Positions 9,521 through 16,824 are shown, counted from the stretch's first letter. The stretch is 64,000 nt of DNA from Lactiplantibacillus garii (GCF_003885105.1 NZ_QWZQ01000003.1:1-64000); one strand, 5' to 3'. The notes: generated from the sequence alone by a model not told the origin. Numbers and translations are program-made.

Positions 9521-9549
9521 AGCAAAAAGCCTCCTTGATAGATAATTTC

Positions 9550-9558
9550 AGTATAGCA
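9550..9558 (-). promoter_or_regulatory. Predicted extended -10 promoter of the lactonase-cutC unit
   Basis: On the minus strand TGCTATACT fits TGnTATAAT with one mismatch; no good -35. Confidence 0.45.
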
Positions 9559-9609
9559 TAATTCTTAAAGCTGTAAGCGATGACAAATTAGCACGAAAGT
9601 TTCCGGCTA

Positions 9610-9618
9610 TGCTACAAT
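9610..9618 (+). promoter_or_regulatory. Predicted extended -10 promoter of the EIIA-like gene
   Basis: TGCTACAAT fits TGnTATAAT with one mismatch, 35 nt before the ATG at 9653. It faces the lactonase promoter about 50 nt away. Confidence 0.45.
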
Positions 9619-9652
9619 TAAAGCAATAAAAAAGAATGGGAGTCCGATAATT

Positions 9653-10012
9653 ATGGCAACAACGGCAACTGTTTCGGCGATCGGTGCAAACGCCATCGAC
9701 CCGAAGGAACCAATTTTAGTTTTCTTTGACGAAACCGCAACGGAATCAATTCAACAGATTGCGGTCATCCAAAAGTTTGACGCCCCCGTCAAGGGGTTTT
9801 CCCTAGAAAAGGGGAGCAAGGTCAAGATTGACGACCAAACGTACACCGTTGCTTTTGCGGGCGGTTTAGTGGCGGCCAACCTGACGTCCATCGGTCACGC
9901 GACGCTCTACTTTAGCGCGGTTCCCGCAAAACCGATGGAAAACGGGGTTTATTTGACCCCGACGACGATGCCGACCATTCACGTCGGTAGCGTGATAACG
10001 TACTTACCATAG
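9653..10012 (+). CDS. PTS glucitol/sorbitol EIIA-like protein (likely non-phosphorylatable)
   Basis: The 119 residues resemble the GutA family (EIIA of the glucitol/sorbitol phosphotransferase system) along the full length: AIGANAIDP at the N-terminus, ILVFFDETATESIQQ, FAGGLVAANLTSIGHATLYF and a final HVGSVITYL. In E. coli GutA the phosphorylated histidine is in the sequence FIHCHG; the aligned positions here read VIQKFD, so the expected phospho-acceptor appears to be glutamine. This comparison rests on my memory of the E. coli sequence. No EIIB or EIIC gene lies nearby. The stop codon overlaps the Shine-Dalgarno site of the next gene, an AI-2E-family transporter, so the two form an operon. 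The protein may be a degenerate or regulatory EIIA. Confidence 0.8.
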   Translation: MATTATVSAIGANAIDPKEPILVFFDETATESIQQIAVIQKFDAPVKGFSLEKGSKVKIDDQTYTVAFAGGLVAANLTSIGHATLYFSAVPAKPMENGVYLTPTTMPTIHVGSVITYLP

Positions 10013-10023
10013 GAGTTGATCGA

Positions 10024-11172
10024 TTGAAATCAAACGTGACCAAGTCCCGCATGAGTAGTGGGCGGGTGATTCGCGGTTTGTTAATTATTCTGCTCGTCCT
10101 AGCAATCCTGTTTTTGGGCCAGCAGGTCGACTGGATCTGGACACCGATCCGTCAGTTTTTTAGCATCGTCGGTTTTCCCTTGATCTTAGCCGGCGTGTTG
10201 TACTACTTAATGAACCCGCTGGTGGACCGGCTGGAACGCAAGTACCACGTACGCCGGACTTGGACGATTATCGGACTGTTTGTCGTAATTACCGCTTTGA
10301 TCGTGTTAGGACTGGTAGCCATCATTCCGACCATTCGCAACCAGACGTTGACGATCATTAACGATTGGCCCACTTACTGGCAAAATGCCAGTAACGAGCT
10401 TAATAAGTGGATTAACGATCCTCAACTCAGCGGGTTGCGGAACCAGTTGGAACAGTGGAACACCGATGCCAGTCAACTTTTAAGCAGCCGCTTTTCGAAA
10501 TACCTGACCGGCACGGTCTCCTCGTTGACGAGTGTGTTTAGTACCGTGACCACGATTATCATTGGGTTGATTACGGCTCCGTTTATTTTGTTTTACTTAC
10601 TTAAGGACGGGCACCAGTTACCCGGTTACTTGGCAAAGTTCGTGCCCACCCGCGTACGCCAAAGCTTTTTGACCATGTTAACGGAAATTAATACTCAAGT
10701 TAGTAATTACATCCGCGGACAGTTAACGGTCGCGTTTTTTGTGGCCGTGATGTTCGCCATCGGCTACAGCCTGATTGGGTTGAAGTTTGCGTTGACGTTG
10801 GGGATTGCGGCAGGGATTTTAAACCTGATTCCGTACTTGGGGTCGTTTTTAGCCATGGTACCGTCGGTCGTGATCGCGTTGGTGACGTCACCGTGGATGC
10901 TCGTGCAAGTTTTAATTGTATTTGTGATTGAGCAGACGATTGAAGGGCGAATTATTTCACCGTTAGTGCTTGGCAGCAGTTTAGCCATCCATCCGGTGAC
11001 CATTCTGATCGTGCTGCTGGCAGCCGGCAAGATCTTCGGGCTGATGGGTGTCATTTTTGGGATTCCGGGGTACGCCATCGTTAAGGTGCTGTGGAGTCAC
11101 CTCTTTGGCTGGTACCGTGCCAATTCGCCACTGTACGCTCCCACCGACACTGGAACTAAGAAAAATCAATAG
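10024..11172 (+). CDS. AI-2E family transporter
   Basis: A polytopic membrane protein of the AI-2E (autoinducer-2 exporter, UPF0118/PerM) family, whose members export AI-2, act in Na+/H+ exchange, or have unknown roles. The 382 residues show an N-terminal pair of membrane segments (about 17-57), a third at about 75-100, a soluble segment (about 105-170), and then five or so segments. The conserved C-terminal regions PYLGSFLAMVPSVVIAL and GMINPL-like EGRIISPLVLGSSLAIHPV are visible. The start is TTG at 10024, 8 nt after AGGAG (10011-10015), which overlaps the upstream stop. It forms an operon with the EIIA-like gene. The transported substrate is unknown. Confidence 0.88.
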   Translation: MKSNVTKSRMSSGRVIRGLLIILLVLAILFLGQQVDWIWTPIRQFFSIVGFPLILAGVLYYLMNPLVDRLERKYHVRRTWTIIGLFVVITALIVLGLVAIIPTIRNQTLTIINDWPTYWQNASNELNKWINDPQLSGLRNQLEQWNTDASQLLSSRFSKYLTGTVSSLTSVFSTVTTIIIGLITAPFILFYLLKDGHQLPGYLAKFVPTRVRQSFLTMLTEINTQVSNYIRGQLTVAFFVAVMFAIGYSLIGLKFALTLGIAAGILNLIPYLGSFLAMVPSVVIALVTSPWMLVQVLIVFVIEQTIEGRIISPLVLGSSLAIHPVTILIVLLAAGKIFGLMGVIFGIPGYAIVKVLWSHLFGWYRANSPLYAPTDTGTKKNQ

Positions 11173-11217
11173 AAATTGAACCAACGCCACCAGTTGTGCG
11201 GTCCCGTTGGCTAGCCT

Positions 11218-11263
11218 AAAAAAACGAGTCGCTTACTCAATTTTGAGTAAACGACTCGTTTTG
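11218..11263. terminator. Terminator between AI-2E transporter and rpsN2
   Basis: ACGAGTCG and TTACTCAA pair with TTGAGTAA and CGACTCGT around a short AT loop, with A and T runs outside; suits both convergent genes. Its 5' arm resembles that of the terminator at 20711-20750. Confidence 0.85.
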
Positions 11264-11287
11264 TGACTTCAACTGGTCGTCACGGTA

Positions 11288-11557
11288 TTACCAACTTGCT
11301 TTTTTGACGCCCGGAATCTGCCCGGCGTGGGCAAGCCGCCGAAAGTTGAGTCGGGACATCCCGAACTTACGTAGGTAAGCGTGCGGACGACCATCCAACG
11401 TATCACGGCGGTGAATCCGGACTGGGGACGCGTTGCGCGGCAACTTCGCTAAACCGGCATAGTCTCCCGCGGCCTTTAACGCGGCCCGCCGCTCAGCGTA
11501 ACGGGCCACGGTTGCTTCAATTTTACGCTCTTTGGCAATTTTTGATTTTTTAGCCAT
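11288..11557 (-). CDS. rpsN2: Ribosomal protein S14, zinc-independent paralogue
   Basis: Small-subunit ribosomal protein S14 that binds 16S rRNA in the head of the 30S particle. It has 89 residues, the long form, and contains no cysteines, so it lacks the CxxC...CxxC zinc ribbon of the short form normally encoded in the spc ribosomal operon. The signature [18 protein letters not shown] is clear near the C-terminus. AAAGGAG precedes the ATG. In Bacilli such zinc-free paralogues are often repressed by Zur and made during zinc starvation; a matching operator candidate lies 100 nt upstream (11658-11678). Confidence 0.95.
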   Translation of the reverse strand: MAKKSKIAKERKIEATVARYAERRAALKAAGDYAGLAKLPRNASPVRIHRRDTLDGRPHAYLRKFGMSRLNFRRLAHAGQIPGVKKASW

Positions 11558-11657
11558 CTGAATCGTGCTCCTTTATGATTGGTGTGTGCAATCCGGTAAC
11601 AAATTCATTTGGACAAATTAAGTCAGTTTTTAGAACGTTGTTTAGAATACCACGCTT

Positions 11658-11678
11658 AAATCGTAATCGCTACTATTT
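11658..11678. promoter_or_regulatory. Candidate Zur box between rpsN2 and rlmA
   Basis: The 21-bp dyad has left half AAATCGTAAT, a central C and right half GCTACTATTT. Against the Bacillus Zur consensus as I recall it (AAATCGTAAT n ATTACGATTT) 17 of 20 positions agree. It overlaps the place of the -35 element for the rpsN2 -10 (minus-strand TATTCT, 11649-11644, with TGG before it) and abuts the -35 place of the rlmA promoter. Confidence 0.65.
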
Positions 11679-11692
11679 TGTTCGTAACGGTG

Positions 11693-11701
11693 TGGTATCA
11701 T
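11693..11701 (+). promoter_or_regulatory. Predicted extended -10 promoter of rlmA
   Basis: TGGTATCAT fits TGnTATAAT with one mismatch and lies about 23 nt before the first possible rlmA start. Confidence 0.45.
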
Positions 11702-11723
11702 TAAGAAAATTAATCGAGGTAGG

Positions 11724-12587
11724 GTGGATAACGTGAAAAAAATTGAACGCGGGATGCAGTTCGTTCAAGCGAACCTGAGCCGCTTTCGCTGTTTAGTCTG
11801 TGACCAGGCGTATGTTGAAATTAAAGATCACAGCTTGTGGTGTCCCAACGGTCATCAAGTTGATTTTTCAAAGAAGGGGAGCCTGTACTTTTTAACCCAT
11901 CAGGTTCAAAGCGAGTATGACGCTGCCATGTTAGCGGCCCGCCGGCGGGTTTTAGAAGCCGGGTTCTTCATGCCAATCGTGACGACAATCAACCAGCAGC
12001 TTTCCGCCGCCCCCCAACGTATTTTGGACGTTGGGAGTGGTGAGGGGACGCCGTTAGCCGACTTACTTAAACAACACGCCCAGCCACAAGACGTTGGTAT
12101 TGGGTTTGATATTAGTAAAGCCGGCATCAACTTGGCGACACAATTAGCAACGCCCGCGTACTACTGCGTAGCGGACCTTGCGCAGTTACCGTTTACTGAT
12201 GGGGCCTTTACGGCAATTATGGACGTTTTTTCACCGTCGGCTTACGCGGAGTTTGAACGGGTTCTGGCACCCGGTGGTCAGTTGCTAAAGATCATTCCTA
12301 ATCCGGAATACCTGATTGAACTACGTCACTTACTCTTTAAGCCGACTGACCGGCAGTACCAGTACGATAATCAACGGGTCTTGGACTTGTTTAAGCAGCA
12401 CTACCCGGACGCAACCGTTCAGCGGATTCGTTACGAGTTTGATCTGAGCGCCGTTGCGTTTGAAGATTTACTCGTGATGACGCCGTTACACTGGGGTGCC
12501 GACGCGGCAAGTTTAGCCGCTGCCAAGGCGCAGGGATTAACGACGATTACCGTGGATGTTAGTTTATTGACTACCCGAAAAAGCTAA
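11724..12587 (+). CDS. rlmA: 23S rRNA (guanine-N1) methyltransferase RlmA family
   Basis: Methylates G745 or G748 of 23S rRNA hairpin 35 using S-adenosylmethionine; the Gram-positive type (RlmA-II/TlrB) can affect macrolide binding. A zinc finger is visible as Cys23-x-x-Cys26 and a further Cys and His in WCPNGH (about residues 40-45). The SAM-binding motif is ILDVGSGEGTPL (about residues 94-105), with motif IV near MDVFSPSA. At 287 residues it is of normal length. GTG at 11724 is used here; GTG at 11733 (residue 4) is an equally plausible start because AGGGTGG lies just before it. It is divergent from rpsN2 and shares the putative Zur region. Confidence 0.9.
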   Translation: MDNVKKIERGMQFVQANLSRFRCLVCDQAYVEIKDHSLWCPNGHQVDFSKKGSLYFLTHQVQSEYDAAMLAARRRVLEAGFFMPIVTTINQQLSAAPQRILDVGSGEGTPLADLLKQHAQPQDVGIGFDISKAGINLATQLATPAYYCVADLAQLPFTDGAFTAIMDVFSPSAYAEFERVLAPGGQLLKIIPNPEYLIELRHLLFKPTDRQYQYDNQRVLDLFKQHYPDATVQRIRYEFDLSAVAFEDLLVMTPLHWGADAASLAAAKAQGLTTITVDVSLLTTRKS

Positions 12588-12696
12588 CTGACGGGGCTTG
12601 CATCATTAATTTGTGGGTGTTAAGATAACCTTTGAGAAATCGTTTGGTAGTTAACATCGATCAACGTCGTTGGTGACTACCGAGTTGTACTTCATT

Positions 12697-12741
12697 AACG
12701 TAGCGTTTCGCCGTGCCCACACCGAAATACTACGTTTTTTT
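12697..12741 (+). terminator. Terminator of rlmA
   Basis: AACGTAG / CTACGTT with a second inner pairing GTTTCG / CGAAA and a run of seven T. It lies about 110 nt after rlmA; nothing else is evident in 12588-12696. Confidence 0.7.
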
Positions 12742-12757
12742 GTGGCTAAAATCCAAA

Positions 12758-12932
12758 AAGCAGAGTGTGCCAAAAGTCGGTTAGCTGGTGAGCATTAATG
12801 GCGGATAGCGAATAATTCTGAACTTGGATTGTTCGCCGTACGGGTCTAAGCGGGTTATGCTGACTTTTGACGCACGTTTTGATAGTAATTATTCGGAGAT
12901 ACAAAAGAGGCTGTGACTTTTGTCACAGCCTC
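12758..12932 (-). repeat. Intergenic repeat element, copy A (downstream of nox)
   Basis: This 175-nt element matches, on the opposite strand, the 111-nt element at 47225-47335. Read from nox it starts with the hairpin GAGGCTGTGAC-AAAA-GTCACAGCCTC (12932-12907), continues through an AT-rich stretch containing AATAATTA, then has an inverted pair CAAAAGTCAG ... CCGACTTTTGG, and ends CACACTCTGCTT. The sequence between the two arms is about 80 nt here, against 16 nt in copy B, and the shared segment TGGTGAGCATTAA is in the opposite orientation relative to the arms. It has no coding capacity. The region 12742-12961 holds nothing else. Confidence 0.8.
12901..12932 (-). terminator. Terminator of nox (part of repeat copy A)
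   Basis: Perfect 11-bp stem GAGGCTGTGAC / GTCACAGCCTC, followed on the minus strand by TTTTGT; it lies 29 nt after the nox stop. Confidence 0.85.
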
Positions 12933-12961
12933 TTTGAAAAAACGCACGGGTAAGTCCGCAA

Positions 12962-14320
12962 CTAGTTGGTACGCCAATAACCGTTCTCTTGTTCAACCGC
13001 CGTTTGGGCAACGAGGTTGAGATAATTGAAGGGTTCGTCAAAGTTTGGTGAGAATAACATGTCAATAAATGCCAGCTCATCAATCGTATTACCGTTTTGA
13101 ATAATGACCGATAACGTGTTGGCCGACTGTGCGATTTCGTGTGCGCTCATTAGTTGGGCCCCGAGTACTTTGCGACTGTTCCGGTCATAAACCAGCTCAA
13201 TTTGGATCTCCGTCGTGGTAGGCATGAATTCCGGACGGTAGTTGCCCCGGTAGTAAGCACTACCAGCGTCAAAATGGGCTGCTTTGGCTCGAGCCAGGGT
13301 CATCCCGGTACAGGCAATCGTTTGACCAAAGAGTAACATCCCGGTAGTTGCCTGGGTGCCGATGGATTTGAGCCGGCGGTCCAAGACGTTGATCCCCGCT
13401 AAGGTTCCCTGTCGGATCGCGTGCGAAGCTAGGGGAATGTACGTGGTGCTCAGTGTTGGGTTGTAGTGGACTTCGGTCACATCACCAGCCGCAAAGATGT
13501 CCGGGTCCGACGTACCCATGTACGGGTCGGTGATGATGGCCCCGTTTTTGGCTAAGGTCACTTGACCGGCCAGTAAGTCGGACTGGGGAATGACCCCGGG
13601 ACAAATGGCGACCATATCGACGACGTAGTCTGCATCGCGGGTCGTTACTTTCAGCTGGCCGGTACTGGTGTCGCTAAAGCGTTCCACGGTCGTGCCGGTA
13701 ATGACGTGAACCCCGTTAGTGGTGAGGAGTTGTTCGACTCGTTTGGCCATCACGGGATCGGTATATTCGTCCAGTAACTGTTGGTTGCGTTGAAAGAGGG
13801 TCACGGTGTGGCCGGACTTGACGTAGCCCTCCGCCAGTTCGACGCCGGCGTATCCGCCACCAACGATGGCAACGTTGTGGCAATTTTGAGCCGCCTGGTA
13901 AAGCTCGTGGGCTTGATCACAGGTCTTACATAGCATGACTTTCGGGTTCTCAATCCCCGTAATGGCGGGAATGGCCGTCATTGAACCGGTTGCCATGATC
14001 AGCTTGTCATAGTGGTCGTGGACCATTTCCTTTGTTTGCAGGTCCTGGGCCATGATCGTATGGGCGTGCGCGTCAATACGGATCACGTCGAATTGCATGC
14101 GCATGTGGACGCCCTGCTTAGCGAAATCGTCCGGGTCAGCGTAAAAGACGTCGTTTAGATTCTTGACCGCGCCACCAAGGTGCAGGTAAGTGCCACAAGA
14201 GAGGTAAGAAATGTCCGCGTGCCGTTCGTAAACGGTGATTTCGGTCGTGGGGTAGTATTTTAAAATTTGTTTGATGGCTGCGATGCCCGCGTGGGTACAG
14301 CCAATAATGGCTACTTTCAT
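12962..14320 (-). CDS. nox: NADH oxidase (FAD/NAD(P)-dependent oxidoreductase, Nox type)
   Basis: Flavoprotein of the pyridine nucleotide-disulfide oxidoreductase class III family; Nox enzymes reduce oxygen to water with NADH and regenerate NAD in lactic acid bacteria. The FAD motif VAIIGCTHAGIAA is at the N-terminus (about residues 3-15), the redox-active cysteine lies in SYLSCGTYLHLGG (about Cys42), the NADH-binding motif VAIVGGGYAGVELAEGY is at about residues 150-166, and the second FAD motif FAAGDV follows at about 279-284. Its 452 residues are normal. It is monocistronic, divergent from an EAL gene, with a promoter overlapping a perfect palindrome. NADH peroxidase or CoA-disulfide reductase relatives cannot be excluded. 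Confidence 0.88.
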   Translation of the reverse strand: MKVAIIGCTHAGIAAIKQILKYYPTTEITVYERHADISYLSCGTYLHLGGAVKNLNDVFYADPDDFAKQGVHMRMQFDVIRIDAHAHTIMAQDLQTKEMVHDHYDKLIMATGSMTAIPAITGIENPKVMLCKTCDQAHELYQAAQNCHNVAIVGGGYAGVELAEGYVKSGHTVTLFQRNQQLLDEYTDPVMAKRVEQLLTTNGVHVITGTTVERFSDTSTGQLKVTTRDADYVVDMVAICPGVIPQSDLLAGQVTLAKNGAIITDPYMGTSDPDIFAAGDVTEVHYNPTLSTTYIPLASHAIRQGTLAGINVLDRRLKSIGTQATTGMLLFGQTIACTGMTLARAKAAHFDAGSAYYRGNYRPEFMPTTTEIQIELVYDRNSRKVLGAQLMSAHEIAQSANTLSVIIQNGNTIDELAFIDMLFSPNFDEPFNYLNLVAQTAVEQENGYWRTN

Positions 14321-14392
14321 TTATTTACCACAGCTTTCGAAAACCAAATAATTAATTTTATGTTCGTAATATCGCTATCCTTCCGGTTTGAA

Positions 14393-14409
14393 GTATACTA
14401 TGAGTATAC
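14393..14409. promoter_or_regulatory. Palindromic operator candidate in nox/EAL divergent region
   Basis: GTATACT-ATG-AGTATAC is a perfect 7-bp inverted repeat with a 3-nt centre. It contains the whole nox -10 hexamer and lies about 60 nt before the EAL gene. It does not resemble a Rex site (TTGTGA-type). The binding protein is unknown. Confidence 0.5.
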
Positions 14410-14430
14410 AGCGACCGTGGTAAATGTAAA
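14403..14430 (-). promoter_or_regulatory. Predicted sigma-A promoter of nox
   Basis: On the minus strand TTTACA (14430-14425) and TATACT (14408-14403) are 16 nt apart, about 85 nt before the nox ATG. Confidence 0.55.
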
Positions 14431-14468
14431 ACAATATACAAATATATTCATAAAAGGTGATGGGTTAC

Positions 14469-15170
14469 ATGCAACCAATTTATCGGTATTTTGTTCAGCC
14501 GCAATTAGACGTTCGGCGACGAACAGTTTTTGGCTATGAACTACTGATCAAACAATTAACGCCGGAAGGGTGGCGCTTACCGGCGTCGTTTGCGAGCATC
14601 GACACGCAAGTTATGTCGAAGCTGCTCGTTGCAACCACTAAAATATTGGGACTTAAGGTTCAGTATTGTTCCGTTAACGTTAGTCGGGAACAGTTGATGG
14701 ACACCACCGTGGAGAACGCCATTATTCAAAGTCAGACCCAGTTGTATCCTGCTAAGTTAGTCGTGGAACTGACCGAGGAGAAGGGGCCCCAGCGATACGT
14801 CGATACTGATTTTATTCCCTACCTGCGCCACTTTATCGAACACGGAATGCAGATTTCGTTAGATGACGTTGGTACCGGCATCAACGATTTTAAGAGTATC
14901 CAGGAGCTTTTACCGTTGGCGTCCGAATTAAAGTTTGCGTTACAAAATTTTCGCACCGGGATCAAGGATCCTAAAATTCAGCAGAAACTGCATTTTTGGC
15001 ACGCTATTAGTCACGAGTATGGATTGCGCCTGATTTTAGAGGGAATTGAAGACCAGGAAGACGCGGAACTAAGCAGTAGCTTTGACATCTTTCGGCGACA
15101 GGGTTATTACTACGGTAAGCCACAATTGCTGCGGTTACCTGGTGATCCGGTCGATTTTGACCGTTCATAA
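14469..15170 (+). CDS. EAL-domain protein
   Basis: A stand-alone EAL domain of 233 residues, the fold of cyclic-di-GMP phosphodiesterases; no GGDEF, PAS or membrane segment is attached. The motif order is intact but divergent: the EAL position reads YELLIK, then VNVSREQ, VVELTEE, LDDVGTGIND for DDFGTG, LKFAL in place of KxD, LEGIED and QGYYYGKP. Most metal-binding acidic residues, the lysine and the glutamine remain, while the usual KID aspartate is alanine. Activity is therefore uncertain. The ATG at 14469 is preferred, 11 nt after AAAGG; GTG 14457 and ATG 14460 overlap that site. It is divergent from nox across a palindromic candidate operator. No c-di-GMP synthase gene is in the window. 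Confidence 0.85.
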   Translation: MQPIYRYFVQPQLDVRRRTVFGYELLIKQLTPEGWRLPASFASIDTQVMSKLLVATTKILGLKVQYCSVNVSREQLMDTTVENAIIQSQTQLYPAKLVVELTEEKGPQRYVDTDFIPYLRHFIEHGMQISLDDVGTGINDFKSIQELLPLASELKFALQNFRTGIKDPKIQQKLHFWHAISHEYGLRLILEGIEDQEDAELSSSFDIFRRQGYYYGKPQLLRLPGDPVDFDRS

Positions 15171-15195
15171 GGGTTACTGCGTTTGTAAATGAAGA

Positions 15196-15250
15196 CTTAA
15201 AGCCACCAATTATTTCGTAATTTTTCGAAATAATTGGTGGCTTTAAGTTT
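15196..15250. terminator. Long-stem bidirectional terminator between EAL gene and brnQ
   Basis: A perfect 22-bp stem from CTTAAAGCCACC... to ...GGTGGCTTTAAG with an 8-nt AT loop, located between the convergent 3' ends. T tracts are weak on both sides, but the stem is unusually long. Confidence 0.75.
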
Positions 15251-15268
15251 GATAACGTTCGGGTGCGC

Positions 15269-16651
15269 TTAGGCCTCATTTGCGGGGTGGCGCCGGTGTC
15301 CGATTAAACCGCACCCGAGCCCAATCACAGCGGGAACGGTCCAGCCTAAACCAATGTTGGCAAGCGGCAGCCACTGGTTAAGTGTGACTAGGGCGTGTCC
15401 CCAACCATGAGCCGTAAAACCAGCTGGTAACGCGGTGACGCCGGCTAAAATGGCTGGGATCAATGTCCACGCGGTGGTCATGCCGAAGAGCCAGCGGGAG
15501 GTCCCCAACCAGGGCGCAAGTACGGCCAGGAGGATCAAGACAATGGCGAGTGGGTATAGAAACATCAGTAACGGGGTCGAATACGCAATTAACTGGGTCA
15601 GTCCCGCGTTGGCCAGGATTGCTGGAATACCGCACGCTAACGTGATCAGCCAGCGGTAAGACAGCTTAGGAAATAGACCGTGCAGGGTGTCCCCGAACGC
15701 GCTGGTCAAACCAATTGAAGTTTTGAGGCAGGCGATAATGACGATTAGCGCGAGCAAACCGTTACCTAGCGGACCAAAGTAGTAGGAAGCGATTTGGGCC
15801 AGGGTCACCCCGCCGTTAGCAGCGGGCGCAAAGTGTCCTAAACTCATCGTTCCAATGATTGCCAATAGGGCGTAAATCAATCCCATGAGCGTCATGCTGA
15901 TTAGTCCCGCTTTAATGGTACCGGTCGCGATTTGCCGCGGGCTAGTGATTCCGAGGTCGCGAATGGCGTCAATGACGACAATTCCAAATGCCAGGGAGGC
16001 TAACGCGTCCATGGTATTGTAGCCTTCGGTAAAACCCGTCAGTAAAGGCTGAGTTGCGTAAGCACCGCGCGCGACTTCGTTAAAGCTACCCATGGGTTTT
16101 AACAGGGCCACGAGCATCAGGGCGCCTAATAAAATCAGGAAAAGGGGGGTCAGCCACTTACCGACGACGACCATGATCCGGCCGGGATTAAGTGCGAGTA
16201 ACCAGGTGAGGCCAAAAAATAAAATTGAAAAGATCAGCAGGACGACTGATTGGTGGTTTGGGGCCACAAACGGGACCAACCCAATTTGAAAAGCAGTCGT
16301 GGCTAAGCGGGGCATCGCGAAGAGGGGCCCCAGAGTAAAGTATAGCAAGATGGTAAAGGTATAGGCGTAGGGCCGGCTGACCCGACTTGCTAAGTCAAAC
16401 ACCCCGCGACTGCGGGTCAGTCCCATCCCGATGACGCCGAGGAGTGGTAAGCCAATCCCGGTAATCAATAAACCAACGATTGCGCTTCCCACGTGCCGGC
16501 CCGCCTGTTGGCCTAAATAAATCGGAAATATTAAGTTACCGGCTCCAAAGAACAGGCCGAACAACATGGTCCCAATAAAACCTAAGTTGCGTCCTGATAA
16601 ACGGTTGTGCATCCAATCCCTACTTTCATCCACTTTAAAGTGGTAAGTCAT
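15269..16651 (-). CDS. brnQ: Branched-chain amino acid transporter, BrnQ/LIVCS family
   Basis: Cation-coupled importer of leucine, isoleucine and valine. The 460 residues hold about 12 hydrophobic segments, and the family signature near the N-terminus, MLFGLFFGAGNLIFPIYLGQQAG (about residues 29-51), is very clear. The ATG at 16651 has only a weak Shine-Dalgarno site; the in-frame ATG at 16612 (MHNRLSG) is preceded by AGGG and is an alternative. It is alone on its strand, downstream of the NAD(P)-binding gene but separated from it by a terminator. A 10-bp inverted repeat (16695-16735) lies in its presumed 5' leader. No T-box was found. Confidence 0.93.
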   Translation of the reverse strand: MTYHFKVDESRDWMHNRLSGRNLGFIGTMLFGLFFGAGNLIFPIYLGQQAGRHVGSAIVGLLITGIGLPLLGVIGMGLTRSRGVFDLASRVSRPYAYTFTILLYFTLGPLFAMPRLATTAFQIGLVPFVAPNHQSVVLLIFSILFFGLTWLLALNPGRIMVVVGKWLTPLFLILLGALMLVALLKPMGSFNEVARGAYATQPLLTGFTEGYNTMDALASLAFGIVVIDAIRDLGITSPRQIATGTIKAGLISMTLMGLIYALLAIIGTMSLGHFAPAANGGVTLAQIASYYFGPLGNGLLALIVIIACLKTSIGLTSAFGDTLHGLFPKLSYRWLITLACGIPAILANAGLTQLIAYSTPLLMFLYPLAIVLILLAVLAPWLGTSRWLFGMTTAWTLIPAILAGVTALPAGFTAHGWGHALVTLNQWLPLANIGLGWTVPAVIGLGCGLIGHRRHPANEA

Positions 16652-16694
16652 AATAAATTAGCCTAGCATATTTTGCTAAGGAATGAATGAGAGG

Positions 16695-16735
16695 GCGTTA
16701 AAAAATGCACGGTGTAGCGCCTTTCTTTTTAACGC
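16695..16735 (-). promoter_or_regulatory. Hairpin in the brnQ 5' region
   Basis: GCGTTAAAAA and TTTTTAACGC form a perfect 10-bp inverted repeat around a 21-nt loop that contains a second small GGTGTAGCGCC pairing. It lies 44 nt upstream of the brnQ ATG. It could be a leader structure or operator; not a known riboswitch as far as I can tell. Confidence 0.35.
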
Positions 16736-16747
16736 GGCGGGGTCCTA

Positions 16748-16796
16748 CAAAAAACAAGCCCGGGTTTCTAAAATGATTTTTTAGAAACTTGAGCTT
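16748..16796 (-). terminator. Terminator of the NAD(P)-binding protein gene
   Basis: On the minus strand AAGCTCAAGTTTCTAAA pairs with TTTAGAAACCCGGGCTT (two mismatches), followed by TTTTTTG. Confidence 0.85.
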
Positions 16797-16824
16797 GATC
16801 AATGTTGGTTAAATTCAGACCGCG

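Noticed and set aside
10024-11172. Naming the AI-2E-family protein TqsA with AI-2 export function
   Set aside because: The family covers several transport activities, and nothing in the sequence fixes the substrate.
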